Part shown: one piece after another, positions 11,648 through 21,611 of the stretch
Numbering within the stretch: position 1 is the first letter of the stretch
Layout of the letters: each line of letters begins with the position of its first letter
Assembly: GCA_014622685.1 (NCBI GenBank)
Contig: CP061275.1
Span: forward strand, 434,001 to 498,000
DNA length: 64,000 nucleotides
Direction: 5' to 3'
Source of the DNA: Buchnera aphidicola (Pentalonia nigronervosa)
GTDB lineage: Bacteria; Pseudomonadota; Gammaproteobacteria; Enterobacterales; Enterobacteriaceae
Notes under the pieces: model-generated
Seen by the model: the letters and a program-made list of their open reading frames with translations, nothing else
What the model was told of the DNA's origin: nothing
The model's database searches: none
Program-made: the position numbers and the translations under genes

Positions 11648-12604
11648 TTATAGTATTTTGTTATTATATTTTGAAAAAACATTTAAAATCTTTTCAATTA
11701 AAACATTATATATTGAACTATACGTTAAAATATTAACATTTTTCCATTTTTTTAACCATGTTAATTGATGTTTAGCAAGCATTTTAGTCGCGTAAACAAT
11801 TTTATTAAACATGTCTTGATAACTGATTTTATATTCAAGATATTCCCACATTTGACGATATCCTATGCATCGAATAGACGGTAAATCAATATGCAAATCA
11901 CCTCTATGAAATAATAATTCGACTTCTTCTTGTAAACCTAAAATTAACATTTTTTTTATACGCGCTTCAATTTTCTGATGTAACCATGCCTTATTAGGAG
12001 GTATTATAGCAAATTGCAATGCAGTATATGGAAATTTGTATTTTTTTTCTTTTATTAGAGTTGTTAAATTTTTTCCAGAAAGGTAAAAAACCTCTAACGC
12101 TCTTAATAACCGTTGAAAATCGTTTTTATGAATTCGATTTGCTGAAACAGGATCTATTAATTTTAATTTTTTATGTAATGTATCTTGATTATGTTTTTTT
12201 TGTGACAAATATTCTCGTAATTTCGTATTAGATGGTGGTAAAGGAGATAATCCATCCAGTAATATTTTATAATAAAACATTGTTCCGCCAACAAGACACG
12301 GTATTCTCCCTGATCGAACAATATGATTAATTTCTAATATAACATCTTTTTGAAATTCTGATGCTGAATAGGTCTCAATTGGATCTTTTATATTTAATAA
12401 ACGATGCGGATGATTTAATAAATCAGATGTATGGGGTTTACCTGTACCAATGTCCATGCCCTGATAGATTGATGCAGAATCAACGCTAATTAATTCTATT
12501 GGCAAATATTGACGCAGTGAAATAGCTAGTTGTGTCTTTCCTAAAGCAGTTGGACCCATTAAAAAAATAACGATTGGTTTTTTCAGTTTATTATACAAAT
12601 TCAT
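11648..12604 (-). CDS. miaA: tRNA dimethylallyltransferase
   Basis: MiaA transfers a dimethylallyl group to A37 of tRNAs that read codons starting with U. It has 318 residues (E. coli 316). The Walker A motif GPTALGKT is at 17-24, the isoprenyl-substrate region SVDSASIYQGMDIGTGKP is near 40, VGGTMFYYK near 100, and DLPSIRCIGYRQMWEYL near 240. It opens the miaA-hflK-hflC-purA-rnr run. The upstream side is a 0.9-kb non-coding stretch. Confidence 0.96.
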   Translation of the reverse strand: MNLYNKLKKPIVIFLMGPTALGKTQLAISLRQYLPIELISVDSASIYQGMDIGTGKPHTSDLLNHPHRLLNIKDPIETYSASEFQKDVILEINHIVRSGRIPCLVGGTMFYYKILLDGLSPLPPSNTKLREYLSQKKHNQDTLHKKLKLIDPVSANRIHKNDFQRLLRALEVFYLSGKNLTTLIKEKKYKFPYTALQFAIIPPNKAWLHQKIEARIKKMLILGLQEEVELLFHRGDLHIDLPSIRCIGYRQMWEYLEYKISYQDMFNKIVYATKMLAKHQLTWLKKWKNVNILTYSSIYNVLIEKILNVFSKYNNKIL

Positions 12605-13508
12605 ATTTTCAACATATGTTATGTTTTATTTACATTGAATATATATATTATTCAATTAGTTCTATTTACAAAGAAAATAATGTGTTTATTTAATTAAATA
12701 TATATTATTTAAAAAGTATTTCTAAAATTAAACAATCAAATTTATAAATAAATATATGAATATTACATTAATTAATTATATTAAAGATATAATTTTTTTA
12801 ATAGAATTATACTTAATTTCAGGGATAATCGTTAGATCGATTTTTTCATATTATCTACAATACGTACAAATTGTACAAAATTTTAAAATTTGTAAAATGT
12901 TGTTTATTCACACTGAACTTATTCCGATTCAATTAATATATGCAAAATGATATATTTTTTAACTAAAATAAATTATATTTTAAAAATTATTAAGGTTTTA
13001 TTATTTAAAAAAAATTCAATAAAAATATATTTAATAATATTAAACAATAACATTATTTTTTTAAATTACATGTAAAATTAAAAAATTGTTCAAATTACGT
13101 TTTACTTTTTAGATATAATTATTTAAAAATATAAGATGATTCATAATAATGCTCAGAATATATTTTAACATTTGTCATCTAATTTTAACTTTAGAATATT
13201 ATTTTTATTATTTTATTCAAATAATCATTATATTTTAAAATCATAAAAAATATTGATTAAAATTAAGAAATTATTCTTAATTTAGAACAATCATTTCACT
13301 TGTAATTTCATCAAAAAATAGTTGGAAAATATTTTTATATGTACAATAACGCTTCAAAAAACAGTAAAAATATCGTTCTTAGTGCATATTAAGACATATT
13401 TAAATTATGAGCATTTCGTTTATTGATTACGAAAAATATATAATTTTTATATTAAATACATCTATATTGATTTTTATGTAATTTCAAAATGCTCATCTTC
13501 AAAAAAAT
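12605..13508. other. 904-bp intergenic stretch between miaA and mtlD
   Basis: No supportable gene was found. A 64-codon plus-strand frame at 12756-12950 is very AT-rich, has no ribosome-binding site and resembles nothing I recognise. In E. coli, mutL sits immediately upstream of miaA, so this may be the site of an eroded mutL, but no MutL motif could be read. An inverted repeat with 10-bp arms (ATGAGCATTT at 13407-13416, AAATGCTCAT at 13488-13497) with a 71-base loop lies next to the mtlD 3' end. Confidence 0.5.
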
Positions 13509-14678
13509 TTAAAAAATATTATTGTATTCTTGAATAATTAAATTAATTTCTTGCGTATGACGTTGCTTAAATTGACATATTTTTAATAAAGTTTGTTTAA
13601 TACCTGTTTTTTTAATTAACAATGCTATTTTTTTTGATTCTTCATCATGTCTACTTCGATAACGAAAAGCAGCAGCAATCCCTTTAATCAAATTAAGATA
13701 GGGTAAATTATATTTAATTGCTCCTAATAAGGGTCTAATTAATCGTTCTTTTGGATGTAATTTTTGTAATGGATTACGAGCTATGCGATTGAGATTATCT
13801 GATAACAATGGATTTTTAAAACGATAAAAAATAGTTTTAATATAATTTGTATGATCATTTTGATTAAAGTGATAGTGCTTGACTAAAACTGAGCCGCTTT
13901 CTTGCATTCCTAATTTAACAATATTTTGTATTATTTTATCTTCAATAGATTCTTGTATAGTTTCATATTTCTTTGTTAATCCTAAATAAGCAGCTATAGC
14001 ATGTCCAGTATTTAATGTAAATAACTTACGAATAACAAATGGAATTAAATTATCGCTGAGCTGCATGTTAACAATTTTTGGTATCTTACCTTTAAATTGA
14101 TTAGCATCAACAATCCATTCTTGAAATTTTTCAGCTAACAAGAATAAATTACTGTCATTTTGTTTTTGCGATATAGGTATAATTGTATCAACCGTACAAT
14201 CTATAAATCCAATATATTTGTCGCAATAAATACGATATTTCATTGGTAATTGATTTAATACACATGCTTTTAAATAAGAACTAGATTGTATTCGATTTTC
14301 ACAAGCAATGACGTTTAACGGTATTATAGATTTTTTTTCTGCTCGTAAAATAATACCTCGCATAATAATCGATGCAATCTTATTAATTGCATTCGGCCCA
14401 ACTGAAGTGGTAATCAAATTTACTACAGAAATTATTTGATCAATTTTAGAGTCAAAAGCATGAATAGCACGTATATTTCTAACATTTATGATATCATGTT
14501 GCGTGTTGTTTTCTTGATTATGATTCACTAATTGAACATTATATTCTTTATAATAGTTAATCGCGTTAATTATATTTTTATTTATATCAGAAAAAATTAC
14601 ATCAAAACCAGATAAAAACAAATTTTTTCCTATAAATCCACGACCGATATTACCTGCTCCAAAATGCAGTGCTTTCAT
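13509..14678 (-). CDS. mtlD: Mannitol-1-phosphate 5-dehydrogenase
   Basis: MtlD oxidises mannitol 1-phosphate to fructose 6-phosphate with NAD+. It has 389 residues (E. coli 382). The Rossmann motif HFGAGNIGRGFIG starts at residue 5, and the long-chain polyol dehydrogenase core follows, with KLFTLNTGHAIAAYLG near residue 210 where the family has its catalytic Lys and His. It lies 53 bp downstream of mtlA and is probably co-transcribed with it; no MtlR repressor gene is present in this window. Confidence 0.96.
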   Translation of the reverse strand: MKALHFGAGNIGRGFIGKNLFLSGFDVIFSDINKNIINAINYYKEYNVQLVNHNQENNTQHDIINVRNIRAIHAFDSKIDQIISVVNLITTSVGPNAINKIASIIMRGIILRAEKKSIIPLNVIACENRIQSSSYLKACVLNQLPMKYRIYCDKYIGFIDCTVDTIIPISQKQNDSNLFLLAEKFQEWIVDANQFKGKIPKIVNMQLSDNLIPFVIRKLFTLNTGHAIAAYLGLTKKYETIQESIEDKIIQNIVKLGMQESGSVLVKHYHFNQNDHTNYIKTIFYRFKNPLLSDNLNRIARNPLQKLHPKERLIRPLLGAIKYNLPYLNLIKGIAAAFRYRSRHDEESKKIALLIKKTGIKQTLLKICQFKQRHTQEINLIIQEYNNIF

Positions 14679-14731
14679 ATACTGATTCCAAAAAAATTTT
14701 ATATCAAAATATTAATAAAAAATTATGTTTT

Positions 14732-16645
14732 TTAATTAATTAACAACGATAATACTTCTTGTATATTTTTTGTTGTTGATAATTTTTTGATGATATCTTT
14801 ATTATCTAATGCGTTTGTTAGATTACTTACTATCTTTACATGTTCATTGTTTTTTGCAGCGATACCAATGATCAAATAAGCAATATCATTTATGTTTTCT
14901 CCAAAACGAATGCCTTTTGGAAATTGGCAAAACATTATTCCGGTTTTTAAAATAAAGTTTTTTGATTCAATTGTACCATGTGGTAATGCAATTGATTCTC
15001 CTAACCAGGTTGAAGATATTTTTTCACGTTCTAACATTGAATCAATATAATTATACGTAACATAACCTTGTTTCACTAAGTGTTTTCCAACAATTTTAAT
15101 TGCTTCTTCTTTGTTTTCCGCAATTTGATTTAAAAGAATGTTGTTTTCACTTAATTGAAATGTATGAAACTCTGTATCAGCATTATTACGATTCATAGTA
15201 CAAACTTTTTCAATTTTTCTATTTTTTAATACAATTTTATTTTGTACTAAATTTTTTACTAAATTATCATAAAATTCATGATTAAGGAAATTTTTTAGAG
15301 AAATATGTTGTGCGTTAGTAGTATATTTTTTAGCACGATGCGTTAAATCTTGATGTGTAATAATTAAATCTGCATTTTTGGGTAATAAGTTGATAGCAAG
15401 ATTTAATACTGAAATATCCATTAAATTAGCTTCTTTGATTTTTTTTCTTAAGATACTTGCTCCCATAGCACTGGATCCCATGCCTGCATCACAAGCAAAA
15501 ATAATTGTTTTAATATTATGATAAACTACAGATTTTAAATTGTCATTTTTTTCTCTATTATTTAATTTTTCCAAATTCAAAGAATATTTATATTTTTTTT
15601 GTCTATCTTGACATTTATTATCATATATTTTTATTTTATTTTGTAAAAAAACAGCACTACTTATAAATGAAACTAAAAAAGAACAAAATATAGATCCAAT
15701 ATTAGAAAAATATAAACCCTTAGGAGTCATAGCTAAAATCGATAAAATAGAACCTGGTGAAGCAGCAGAAATCAGACCTCCATGCAATAAAGTCAACATA
15801 AAAATGCCTGTCATACCACCTAAAATCAGTGAAAAAATTAATTTTGGTTTAGTTAATACATAAGGAAAATAAATTTCGTGTATTCCACCAAATAACTGAA
15901 TAATTGCAGCGCTGCCTGATGATTTAGACAAATCGCCTGTACCAAAAAATAACCATGCCATTAATATACCAAATCCTGGTCCTGGATTGGATTCTATTAA
16001 GAAAAAAATAGAACTATGTTGATTTAATATATCTTGTACACCTAAAGGGGAAAAAAAACCATGGTTAATAACATTATTTAAAAAGAATATTTTTGCAGGT
16101 TCTATGATAATGGAGACAAACGGCAATAAATTATAATCTGTAATTAATTTTATTATATGTCCTAAAAAATAAGACAAATACGTAATTAATGGACCAATTA
16201 TGCTGAACGAAATAATTGACAAAATACTTCCTATGATAGCTATAGAAAAATTATTTACCAACATTTCAAAACCACTTTTTATTTTTTTGTTGATTTTTTT
16301 ATCAAAAAATTGTATAATCCATCCGCTAATTGGTCCAACGATCATTGATCCTAATAACATAGGAACATTAGAATTTGTTACTATACCCATAGTAGATATA
16401 ATTCCTACTAATCCACCTCTTGTCCCAGAGATTAAACAACCACCTGTATATCCTATTGATAAAGGCAAAAGATAAAATATTATCGGTGATATTAATTGTT
16501 CTAGGAAACTATTTGGACACCATCCTGTTGAGCTAAACAATGCTGTCATAATTCCCCATGTAATAAAAATACTGATATTAGGCATAATCATATTGCTTAA
16601 AAAACGACCAAAATTTTGTATTATTAACTTTATTGACGTGGACAT
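14732..16645 (-). CDS. mtlA: Mannitol-specific PTS enzyme IICBA
   Basis: MtlA imports mannitol and phosphorylates it to mannitol 1-phosphate using phosphate from HPr. The ATG at 16645 gives 637 residues, exactly the E. coli length; a GTG three codons upstream is the alternative. The membrane IIC domain covers about residues 1-340 ([15 protein letters not shown] near 255 contains the conserved GGIHE). The IIB domain follows, with the phosphorylated Cys in [13 protein letters not shown] near 384, then the IIA domain with its His in ALPHGTIE near 550. All three phosphotransfer elements are intact, so the transporter should work. Confidence 0.97.
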   Translation of the reverse strand: MSTSIKLIIQNFGRFLSNMIMPNISIFITWGIMTALFSSTGWCPNSFLEQLISPIIFYLLPLSIGYTGGCLISGTRGGLVGIISTMGIVTNSNVPMLLGSMIVGPISGWIIQFFDKKINKKIKSGFEMLVNNFSIAIIGSILSIISFSIIGPLITYLSYFLGHIIKLITDYNLLPFVSIIIEPAKIFFLNNVINHGFFSPLGVQDILNQHSSIFFLIESNPGPGFGILMAWLFFGTGDLSKSSGSAAIIQLFGGIHEIYFPYVLTKPKLIFSLILGGMTGIFMLTLLHGGLISAASPGSILSILAMTPKGLYFSNIGSIFCSFLVSFISSAVFLQNKIKIYDNKCQDRQKKYKYSLNLEKLNNREKNDNLKSVVYHNIKTIIFACDAGMGSSAMGASILRKKIKEANLMDISVLNLAINLLPKNADLIITHQDLTHRAKKYTTNAQHISLKNFLNHEFYDNLVKNLVQNKIVLKNRKIEKVCTMNRNNADTEFHTFQLSENNILLNQIAENKEEAIKIVGKHLVKQGYVTYNYIDSMLEREKISSTWLGESIALPHGTIESKNFILKTGIMFCQFPKGIRFGENINDIAYLIIGIAAKNNEHVKIVSNLTNALDNKDIIKKLSTTKNIQEVLSLLIN

Positions 16646-16701
16646 AGTAATCACTTATATTTTTAGAAAAATACAATTACAAAAATAAATTTTTTAACAA
16701 A

Positions 16702-16728
16702 ATAATGTTTTTTTATTAAAAACGTTAT
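16702..16728 (-). terminator. Hairpin between pgi and mtlA
   Basis: Eleven-base arms ATAATGTTTTT (16702-16712) and AAAAACGTTAT (16718-16728) with a 5-base loop pair with one G-U. On the minus strand the hairpin lies about 40 bases after the pgi stop and is followed by a T-rich tail, so it probably ends pgi transcripts. Confidence 0.5.
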
Positions 16729-16766
16729 ATTTTAAAAATAAATTTAACTGCTGCAAAAATTATATT

Positions 16767-18416
16767 TTATTTTTGGAAATACTGATAAAAATTAATTAAA
16801 CCTTGCGTTGAAGAATCTAAAAACTTATTTTTTTTATGTTTATTTAAAGAATGATAAATTTTCTGAGATAATTTTTTTCCTATTTCTACGCCCCATTGAT
16901 CAAAACTAAAAATATTTAATATATGACCTTGTGTAAAAATTTTATGCTCGTACATTGAAATCAGTGCGCCTAAATTATAAGGAGTAATCTTGCGAATTAA
17001 AATAGAATTAGTCGGTTGATTACCTGCACAAAATTTAAATGGAAAAATTGCATGCTGTGTTTCCTCTATTTTACTAGTTATTTTCTTTTCGCATAATATA
17101 GTATTTTTCGATGTTCCGAAAGCCAATGCTTGCGTTTGCGCTAAAAAATTTGATACTAACTTTAGATGATGGTCGCCTAAATTATTATGAGACATAACAG
17201 ATGCAATAAAGTCACATGGAATTAACTTATTGCTCTGATGCATTAATTGATAAAATGCATGTTGACCATTAGTGCCAGGTTCACCCCAAATAATAGGGCC
17301 AGTTGAATAAGATATTTTTTTTCCATTTCTATCGATAGACTTGCCGTTAGATTCCATGTTAATTTGCTGACAATATGCAGAAAAACGATGCATATATTGA
17401 TCATATGGTAATATAGCTTCTGTTTCAGACCCAAAAAAGTTGGAATACCAAATACTAATTAAAGCTAAAATGACAGGAATATTACATGAAAAATCAGATG
17501 CATAAAAATGGTTATCCATCGCGTGAGCACCATTTAAAAGTTCTTCAAAATAACTAAATCCAATAGATAACGCGATAGACAAACCAACAGAAGACCACAG
17601 TGAAAAACGCCCGCCTACCCAGTCCCAAAATTCGAAAATATTATTTTTATTAATTCCAAAACTTAAAGCATTATTCATATTAGCTGACAATGCGAAAAAA
17701 TGTTGATCTAAAGCACATATTTTTTTTGTATTATTTAAAAACCATTCTTTAACACTATTAGCATTTGTAATTGTTTCATCAGTTGTAAATGTTTTTGAAG
17801 CAATTAAAAATAAAGTTGTTTCAGGATTAATTTTTTTTAACACTTCCGTAACATGTGTGCCATCAATGTTTGAAATATAATGGATATTTAAATGATTTTT
17901 ATATGGACGTAAAGCTTCTGTAACCATATATGGACCCAAATCAGAACCACCGATACCAATATTGACAACATCAGAAATCGTTTTCCCAGTGTATCCTTTC
18001 CATTTACCATGAATAACAAGATTAGAAAAATTTTTTATTTTTTTTAACATTGTATTAACTTTAAGCATAACATTACAATCATCTACAATAATAGGACAAT
18101 TTGTTCTATTTCGTAATGCAATATGTAATACCGGTCTATTTTCAGTTTTATTAATTTTTTCACCAGAAAACATCAGGTTAATTGCAGATCGTAAATTTGT
18201 CTCCTGTGCTAAAAGTAAAAGTTTGCTTAAAGTATTATGAGTAATACGATTTTTAGAAAAATCAACTAATATTTCATTTTTAAATACAATTGAAAATTTT
18301 TGAAATCGATATGGATCCGACGTGAATAGATCTTTTAAATGAACATTTCTTATTTCATCAAAATGATTTTTAAGATCTAACCAAGATTGTGTATTAATTA
18401 ATTCAATATTTTTCAT
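16767..18416 (-). CDS. pgi: Glucose-6-phosphate isomerase
   Basis: Pgi interconverts glucose 6-phosphate and fructose 6-phosphate, linking mannitol-derived carbon to glycolysis and the pentose phosphate route. The ATG at 18416 ([19 protein letters not shown]) is chosen because it gives 549 residues, the E. coli length; an upstream start would add 12 poorly conserved residues. Signature regions are [12 protein letters not shown] near 150, the catalytic Glu in [13 protein letters not shown], the His in [14 protein letters not shown], and the Lys in [13 protein letters not shown] near 510. Confidence 0.97.
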   Translation of the reverse strand: MKNIELINTQSWLDLKNHFDEIRNVHLKDLFTSDPYRFQKFSIVFKNEILVDFSKNRITHNTLSKLLLLAQETNLRSAINLMFSGEKINKTENRPVLHIALRNRTNCPIIVDDCNVMLKVNTMLKKIKNFSNLVIHGKWKGYTGKTISDVVNIGIGGSDLGPYMVTEALRPYKNHLNIHYISNIDGTHVTEVLKKINPETTLFLIASKTFTTDETITNANSVKEWFLNNTKKICALDQHFFALSANMNNALSFGINKNNIFEFWDWVGGRFSLWSSVGLSIALSIGFSYFEELLNGAHAMDNHFYASDFSCNIPVILALISIWYSNFFGSETEAILPYDQYMHRFSAYCQQINMESNGKSIDRNGKKISYSTGPIIWGEPGTNGQHAFYQLMHQSNKLIPCDFIASVMSHNNLGDHHLKLVSNFLAQTQALAFGTSKNTILCEKKITSKIEETQHAIFPFKFCAGNQPTNSILIRKITPYNLGALISMYEHKIFTQGHILNIFSFDQWGVEIGKKLSQKIYHSLNKHKKNKFLDSSTQGLINFYQYFQK

Positions 18417-18707
18417 AAAAACATTTATCCTGTTTGACACATAATAAAACATTATTTTTAATTGCTTTTAAATTATTCCTTAAGAATATAAAATATAATC
18501 TATTTTTTTTAAATACAGTACTTATTTATTTTTTAATTTATTAATATATTTTATAAAAAAGTGTTTTTTATAAATCATTTACATATATCAATTAAAAAAT
18601 ATTATTTACATTAAAATAAAATCATCTTATATTTTAAATTAACAATTTATAACAGCATTATTTTTATCACAAAATATAAATAAAACAAATTTTTTGGATA
18701 AGACACA

Positions 18708-19252
18708 ATGAAAACTAATCGCAGTAATTTAATTTGGATCGATTTAGAAATGACTGGTCTAAATCCAAAAATACATCGCATCATTGAAATTGCTACATTA
18801 ATAACAGATATTAATTTAAATATTGTTTCTGAAGGCCCTGTAATAGCTATCCATCAAAACAAAGAACATATTTCTTTAATGGATGCATGGAATATAAAAA
18901 CCCATAAAAAAAATGGATTAATTAATCGTGTTAAAGCAAGCTTATACGATGAACGTCAAGCAGAAATAAAAACTATATTTTTTTTAAAAAAATGGGTTCC
19001 TATTCAATCGTCACCAATTTGCGGGAATAGCGTTGCTCAAGATCGAAGATTTCTTTTTAAATACATGCCAAAATTAGAAAATTATTTTCATTATCGATAT
19101 ATAGATGTAAGTACACTTAAAGAATTAGTATCTCGTTGGCATCCTAAAATATTAAGAAACATTAAAAAAAAAACACTCATAATGCACTAGATGACATTAG
19201 AGACTCAGTAATGGAATTACAATTTTATAAAAAATATTTTTTTCAAAATTAA
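18708..19252 (+). CDS. orn: Oligoribonuclease, frame broken at an A10 run
   Basis: Orn degrades 2-5-nt RNAs and is essential in E. coli. The first frame carries IDLEMTGL (D12, E14) and [10 protein letters not shown] (catalytic Asp), but after A10 at 19164-19173 it ends at 19190 with the wrong tail. Adding one A continues the frame into [13 protein letters not shown], matching E. coli GTHQAMDDIRESV with the catalytic His and Asp, and ends at 19252. The restored protein has 181 residues, exactly the E. coli length. As read literally, the 160-residue product lacks two catalytic residues. RNA-polymerase slippage on A10 or a missed base in sequencing could both explain it. The gene is otherwise well conserved. 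Confidence 0.9.
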
Positions 19253-19274
19253 TCAATATTTTTTTAAAGAAAGC

Positions 19275-19303
19275 TTGAAAAATCTATATTTTATAGATAA
19301 AAT
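19275..19303 (+). promoter_or_regulatory. Candidate promoter for tRNA-Gly
   Basis: TTGAAA (19275-19280), a 17-base spacer, and TAAAAT (19298-19303) lie 47 bases before the mature tRNA. Spacing and sequence fit sigma-70. Confidence 0.5.
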
Positions 19304-19349
19304 ACACTTATATATTTTATATTAATTAAATTCAAATATTATATATTTT

Positions 19350-19426
19350 GCGGAAATAGCTCAGTTTGGTAGAGCACAACCTTGCCAAGGTTGGGGTCAC
19401 GAGTTCGAGTCTCGTTTTCCGCTCCA
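19350..19426 (+). tRNA. tRNA-Gly (anticodon GCC)
   Basis: A complete tRNA with acceptor GCGGAAA/TTTCCGC, anticodon loop CTTGCCAA with GCC, T loop GAGTTCGAGTCTC, discriminator T and an encoded CCA end (19424-19426). It is one of the few tRNAs here that carries its CCA in the gene. It lies between orn and amiB. Confidence 0.97.
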
Positions 19427-19550
19427 AAACTATTAAAATCAAACACGATTAACTAAATAATTGAAAATTACAATTATCAAAAAACATTATATAATTTTTA
19501 TAAAAATGAAATTAGTCTGAAATAATTTAAAAAATCAGGAATAATTGATA

Positions 19551-20482
19551 ATGTTTTACCATTCTTATGAAAAATGGATCATATTAACTATTTTTTTATT
19601 AATTTTTTCAAAATACGCTAATAGTCAAGAAAAAAATATTTTTTTTTAAAAAAATTATCATTTCAATACGAAAATGAACATAATGGTCTCAAAAAAGCAC
19701 TCCTTCCAAAAAAAATATATTATCAACCACAAAAAAATAAAAAAAATATAAAAAATCAAAATCATGTCAACGGATTAAAAAAAATAATTATTGCAATAGA
19801 TGCAGGTCATGGTGGACAAGATCCTGGCGCTATAGGTTACCAGGGATTACAAGAAAAAAAAATTACTATTAAGATCGCATTACAATTGAATAAAATATTA
19901 AAAAAAAACAAGATTTTTCGCACAATTTTAATTAGAAATAACGATTCTTATTTATCGATGAAAAAAAGAAAAAACATCATTAATAAAAATTATGCAGATT
20001 TTTTAATATCTATTCACGCAGACTCTTCTCAAATTAAGCGTATATCAGGCATATCTATCTGGATGGTTTCAGATGAAAGAATGCGTCGTGAAATTCAAAA
20101 TTATCTTGATCAAAATAAAGATATTATATGTTTTTCGGAAAATATAAAAAAAATATTTCAAAAAAATAAATATGATATTTATCTTAAAAAAACGATTTTA
20201 GATTTGCAATTTAACAATTTTCGAAAAATGGAAATCGATATTTCAAGAAGAATGTTGCAACAGTTTAAAAAAATTACAAATTTACATAAAGCACATCCAA
20301 ATTATGCTAGTTTAGGTATATTAAGTAATATAAATATACCTTCTGTATTAATTGAAACCGGTTTTATTACAAATGTTGTTGATGAAAAAAAATTACAAAC
20401 AAAAAATTACAGAAATAAAATTGCTAATTGTATTTATTTAGCTTTAAATAATTATTTTCAAAAAACAGTTAAATTAAAATGA
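19551..20482 (+). CDS. amiB: N-acetylmuramoyl-L-alanine amidase, frame broken
   Basis: AmiB-type amidases split daughter-cell peptidoglycan in the periplasm. The first frame (ATG 19551) encodes a signal-peptide-like start with a hydrophobic core (IILTIFLLIFS) and stops within a T9 run (19639-19647). The second frame is open from 19625 and carries the whole zinc amidase domain: IAIDAGHGGQDPGAIG, the metal Glu in GLQEKKITIK, ISIHADSS and the catalytic Glu in LIETGF. One extra T in the T9 run, or one A in the neighbouring A7 run (19630-19636), fuses them into 310 residues. The restored protein has only about 50 residues between signal and amidase domain, so the AMIN targeting domain of E. coli AmiB/AmiC is absent. 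Confidence 0.85.
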
Positions 20483-20527
20483 CAAATAAAATGTCATAAT
20501 ATAAAATTATTTATATAAATTATTTAG

Positions 20528-20567
20528 ATTTTAAGCATCTTTAATTCAACAATTTGATGCTTAAAAT
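20528..20567. terminator. Bidirectional terminator between amiB and rpmE
   Basis: Perfect 12-bp arms ATTTTAAGCATC (20528-20539) and GATGCTTAAAAT (20556-20567) with a 16-base loop sit between the two convergent stops. The A/T-rich flanks allow it to work in both directions. Confidence 0.65.
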
Positions 20568-20597
20568 TATAATAAAAAAGCCAGTTAAACTGATAGT

Positions 20598-20813
20598 TTA
20601 AGTTATTTTTTTTGAAAAATTAAAACGTTTTTTAAATCTTTCAACACGACCTCCAGTATCAATAATTCTCTGTTGTCCAGTATAGAATGGATGACATTTT
20701 GAACATATATCTAAATTTATATTACGATCAATAGTAGAAAAAATTTCAATTATATTTCCACAAGAACAAGTAGCTGTTATTTTAATGTAACGAGGATGAG
20801 TATTTTTTTTCAT
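20598..20813 (-). CDS. rpmE: 50S ribosomal protein bL31 (zinc form)
   Basis: bL31 bridges the central protuberance and the 30S head. It has 71 residues (E. coli 70). The zinc-binding cysteines are kept: CSC near residue 16-18 and CSKC near 37-40, so this is the C+ paralogue. The conserved [20 protein letters not shown] closes the protein. It stands alone on the minus strand between amiB and hslV. Confidence 0.97.
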   Translation of the reverse strand: MKKNTHPRYIKITATCSCGNIIEIFSTIDRNINLDICSKCHPFYTGQQRIIDTGGRVERFKKRFNFSKKIT

Positions 20814-21041
20814 AAATATATTCTTAAATTTTGAATATACATATTTTATATAATAAAAATTACTTTACTATCAATAAACCAATAATTTTTATTATAAAAT
20901 GTAAAATATAAAAAATATGTATAATAATTAGTATTAAATTAATTTAATATATTTTATTTTAATGCTAATGTTAAGCATTTATTTTTTTTACATTATGTAT
21001 TTAAAAATTTTTTCGTTAAATTCAAAATACATTAAAAAAAC

Positions 21042-21056
21042 TGAAATATCATTTCA
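21042..21056. repeat. Small palindrome before hslV
   Basis: TGAAAT-ATC-ATTTCA overlaps the start of the AAGAGG ribosome-binding site of hslV. It could form a 6-bp hairpin in the leader RNA. No match to the sigma-32 consensus was seen. Confidence 0.35.
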
Positions 21057-21067
21057 AGAGGTTTTAT

Positions 21068-21598
21068 GTGACTACAATATTAAGTGTAAGATTAAATAAA
21101 AAAGTGGTAATTGGAGGTGATGGACAAGCAACATTAGGTAATACTATCATGAAAAGTAACGTAAAAAAAATTCGATCACTTTATCATGAACAAGTTATTG
21201 CAGGTTTTGCAGGAGGAACAGCAGACGCATTTACCTTATTTGAAATGTTTGAAAAAAAATTATCAATTTATCAAGGTCAATTACAACGTTCAGCTATTGA
21301 ATTAGCAAAAGATTGGCGATCTGATAGAATGTTACGTAAATTAGAAGCTCTATTAGCTGTTGCTGATAAAGATACTTCATTAATAATCACAGGAAATGGA
21401 GATGTTATACAACCTGAAGATGATCTAATTGCTATAGGTTCCGGAGGAACTTATGCTCAATCTGCTGCACGGGCATTAATTGATAACACAGATTTTAACG
21501 CAAATCAAATTGTAGAGAAATCATTAAATATTGCTGCCAGCATCTGTATTTATACAAATCATGTTTTTACTATTAAAGAATTAATTTCAGAAAAATAA
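21068..21598 (+). CDS. hslV: HslV, peptidase subunit of the HslUV protease
   Basis: HslV forms the proteolytic double ring of the ATP-dependent HslUV protease. It starts at GTG (21068) with AAGAGG eight bases upstream. The 176 residues begin [26 protein letters not shown], so after Met removal the N-terminal Thr nucleophile is present as in E. coli. [14 protein letters not shown] near 128 is the conserved C-terminal part. It lies 13 bp ahead of hslU. Confidence 0.97.
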   Translation: MTTILSVRLNKKVVIGGDGQATLGNTIMKSNVKKIRSLYHEQVIAGFAGGTADAFTLFEMFEKKLSIYQGQLQRSAIELAKDWRSDRMLRKLEALLAVADKDTSLIITGNGDVIQPEDDLIAIGSGGTYAQSAARALIDNTDFNANQIVEKSLNIAASICIYTNHVFTIKELISEK

Positions 21599-21611
21599 GG
21601 ATTTACCCTCT

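Noticed and set aside
12756..12950. Plus-strand frame of 64 codons upstream of miaA
   Set aside because: No ribosome-binding site, composition typical of random AT-rich DNA (Ile, Leu, Tyr, Phe, Lys), no similarity recognised.
13407..13497. Inverted repeat ATGAGCATTT / AAATGCTCAT near the mtlD 3' end
   Set aside because: The loop of about 70 bases is too long for a terminator and there is no second copy that would suggest a mobile element.
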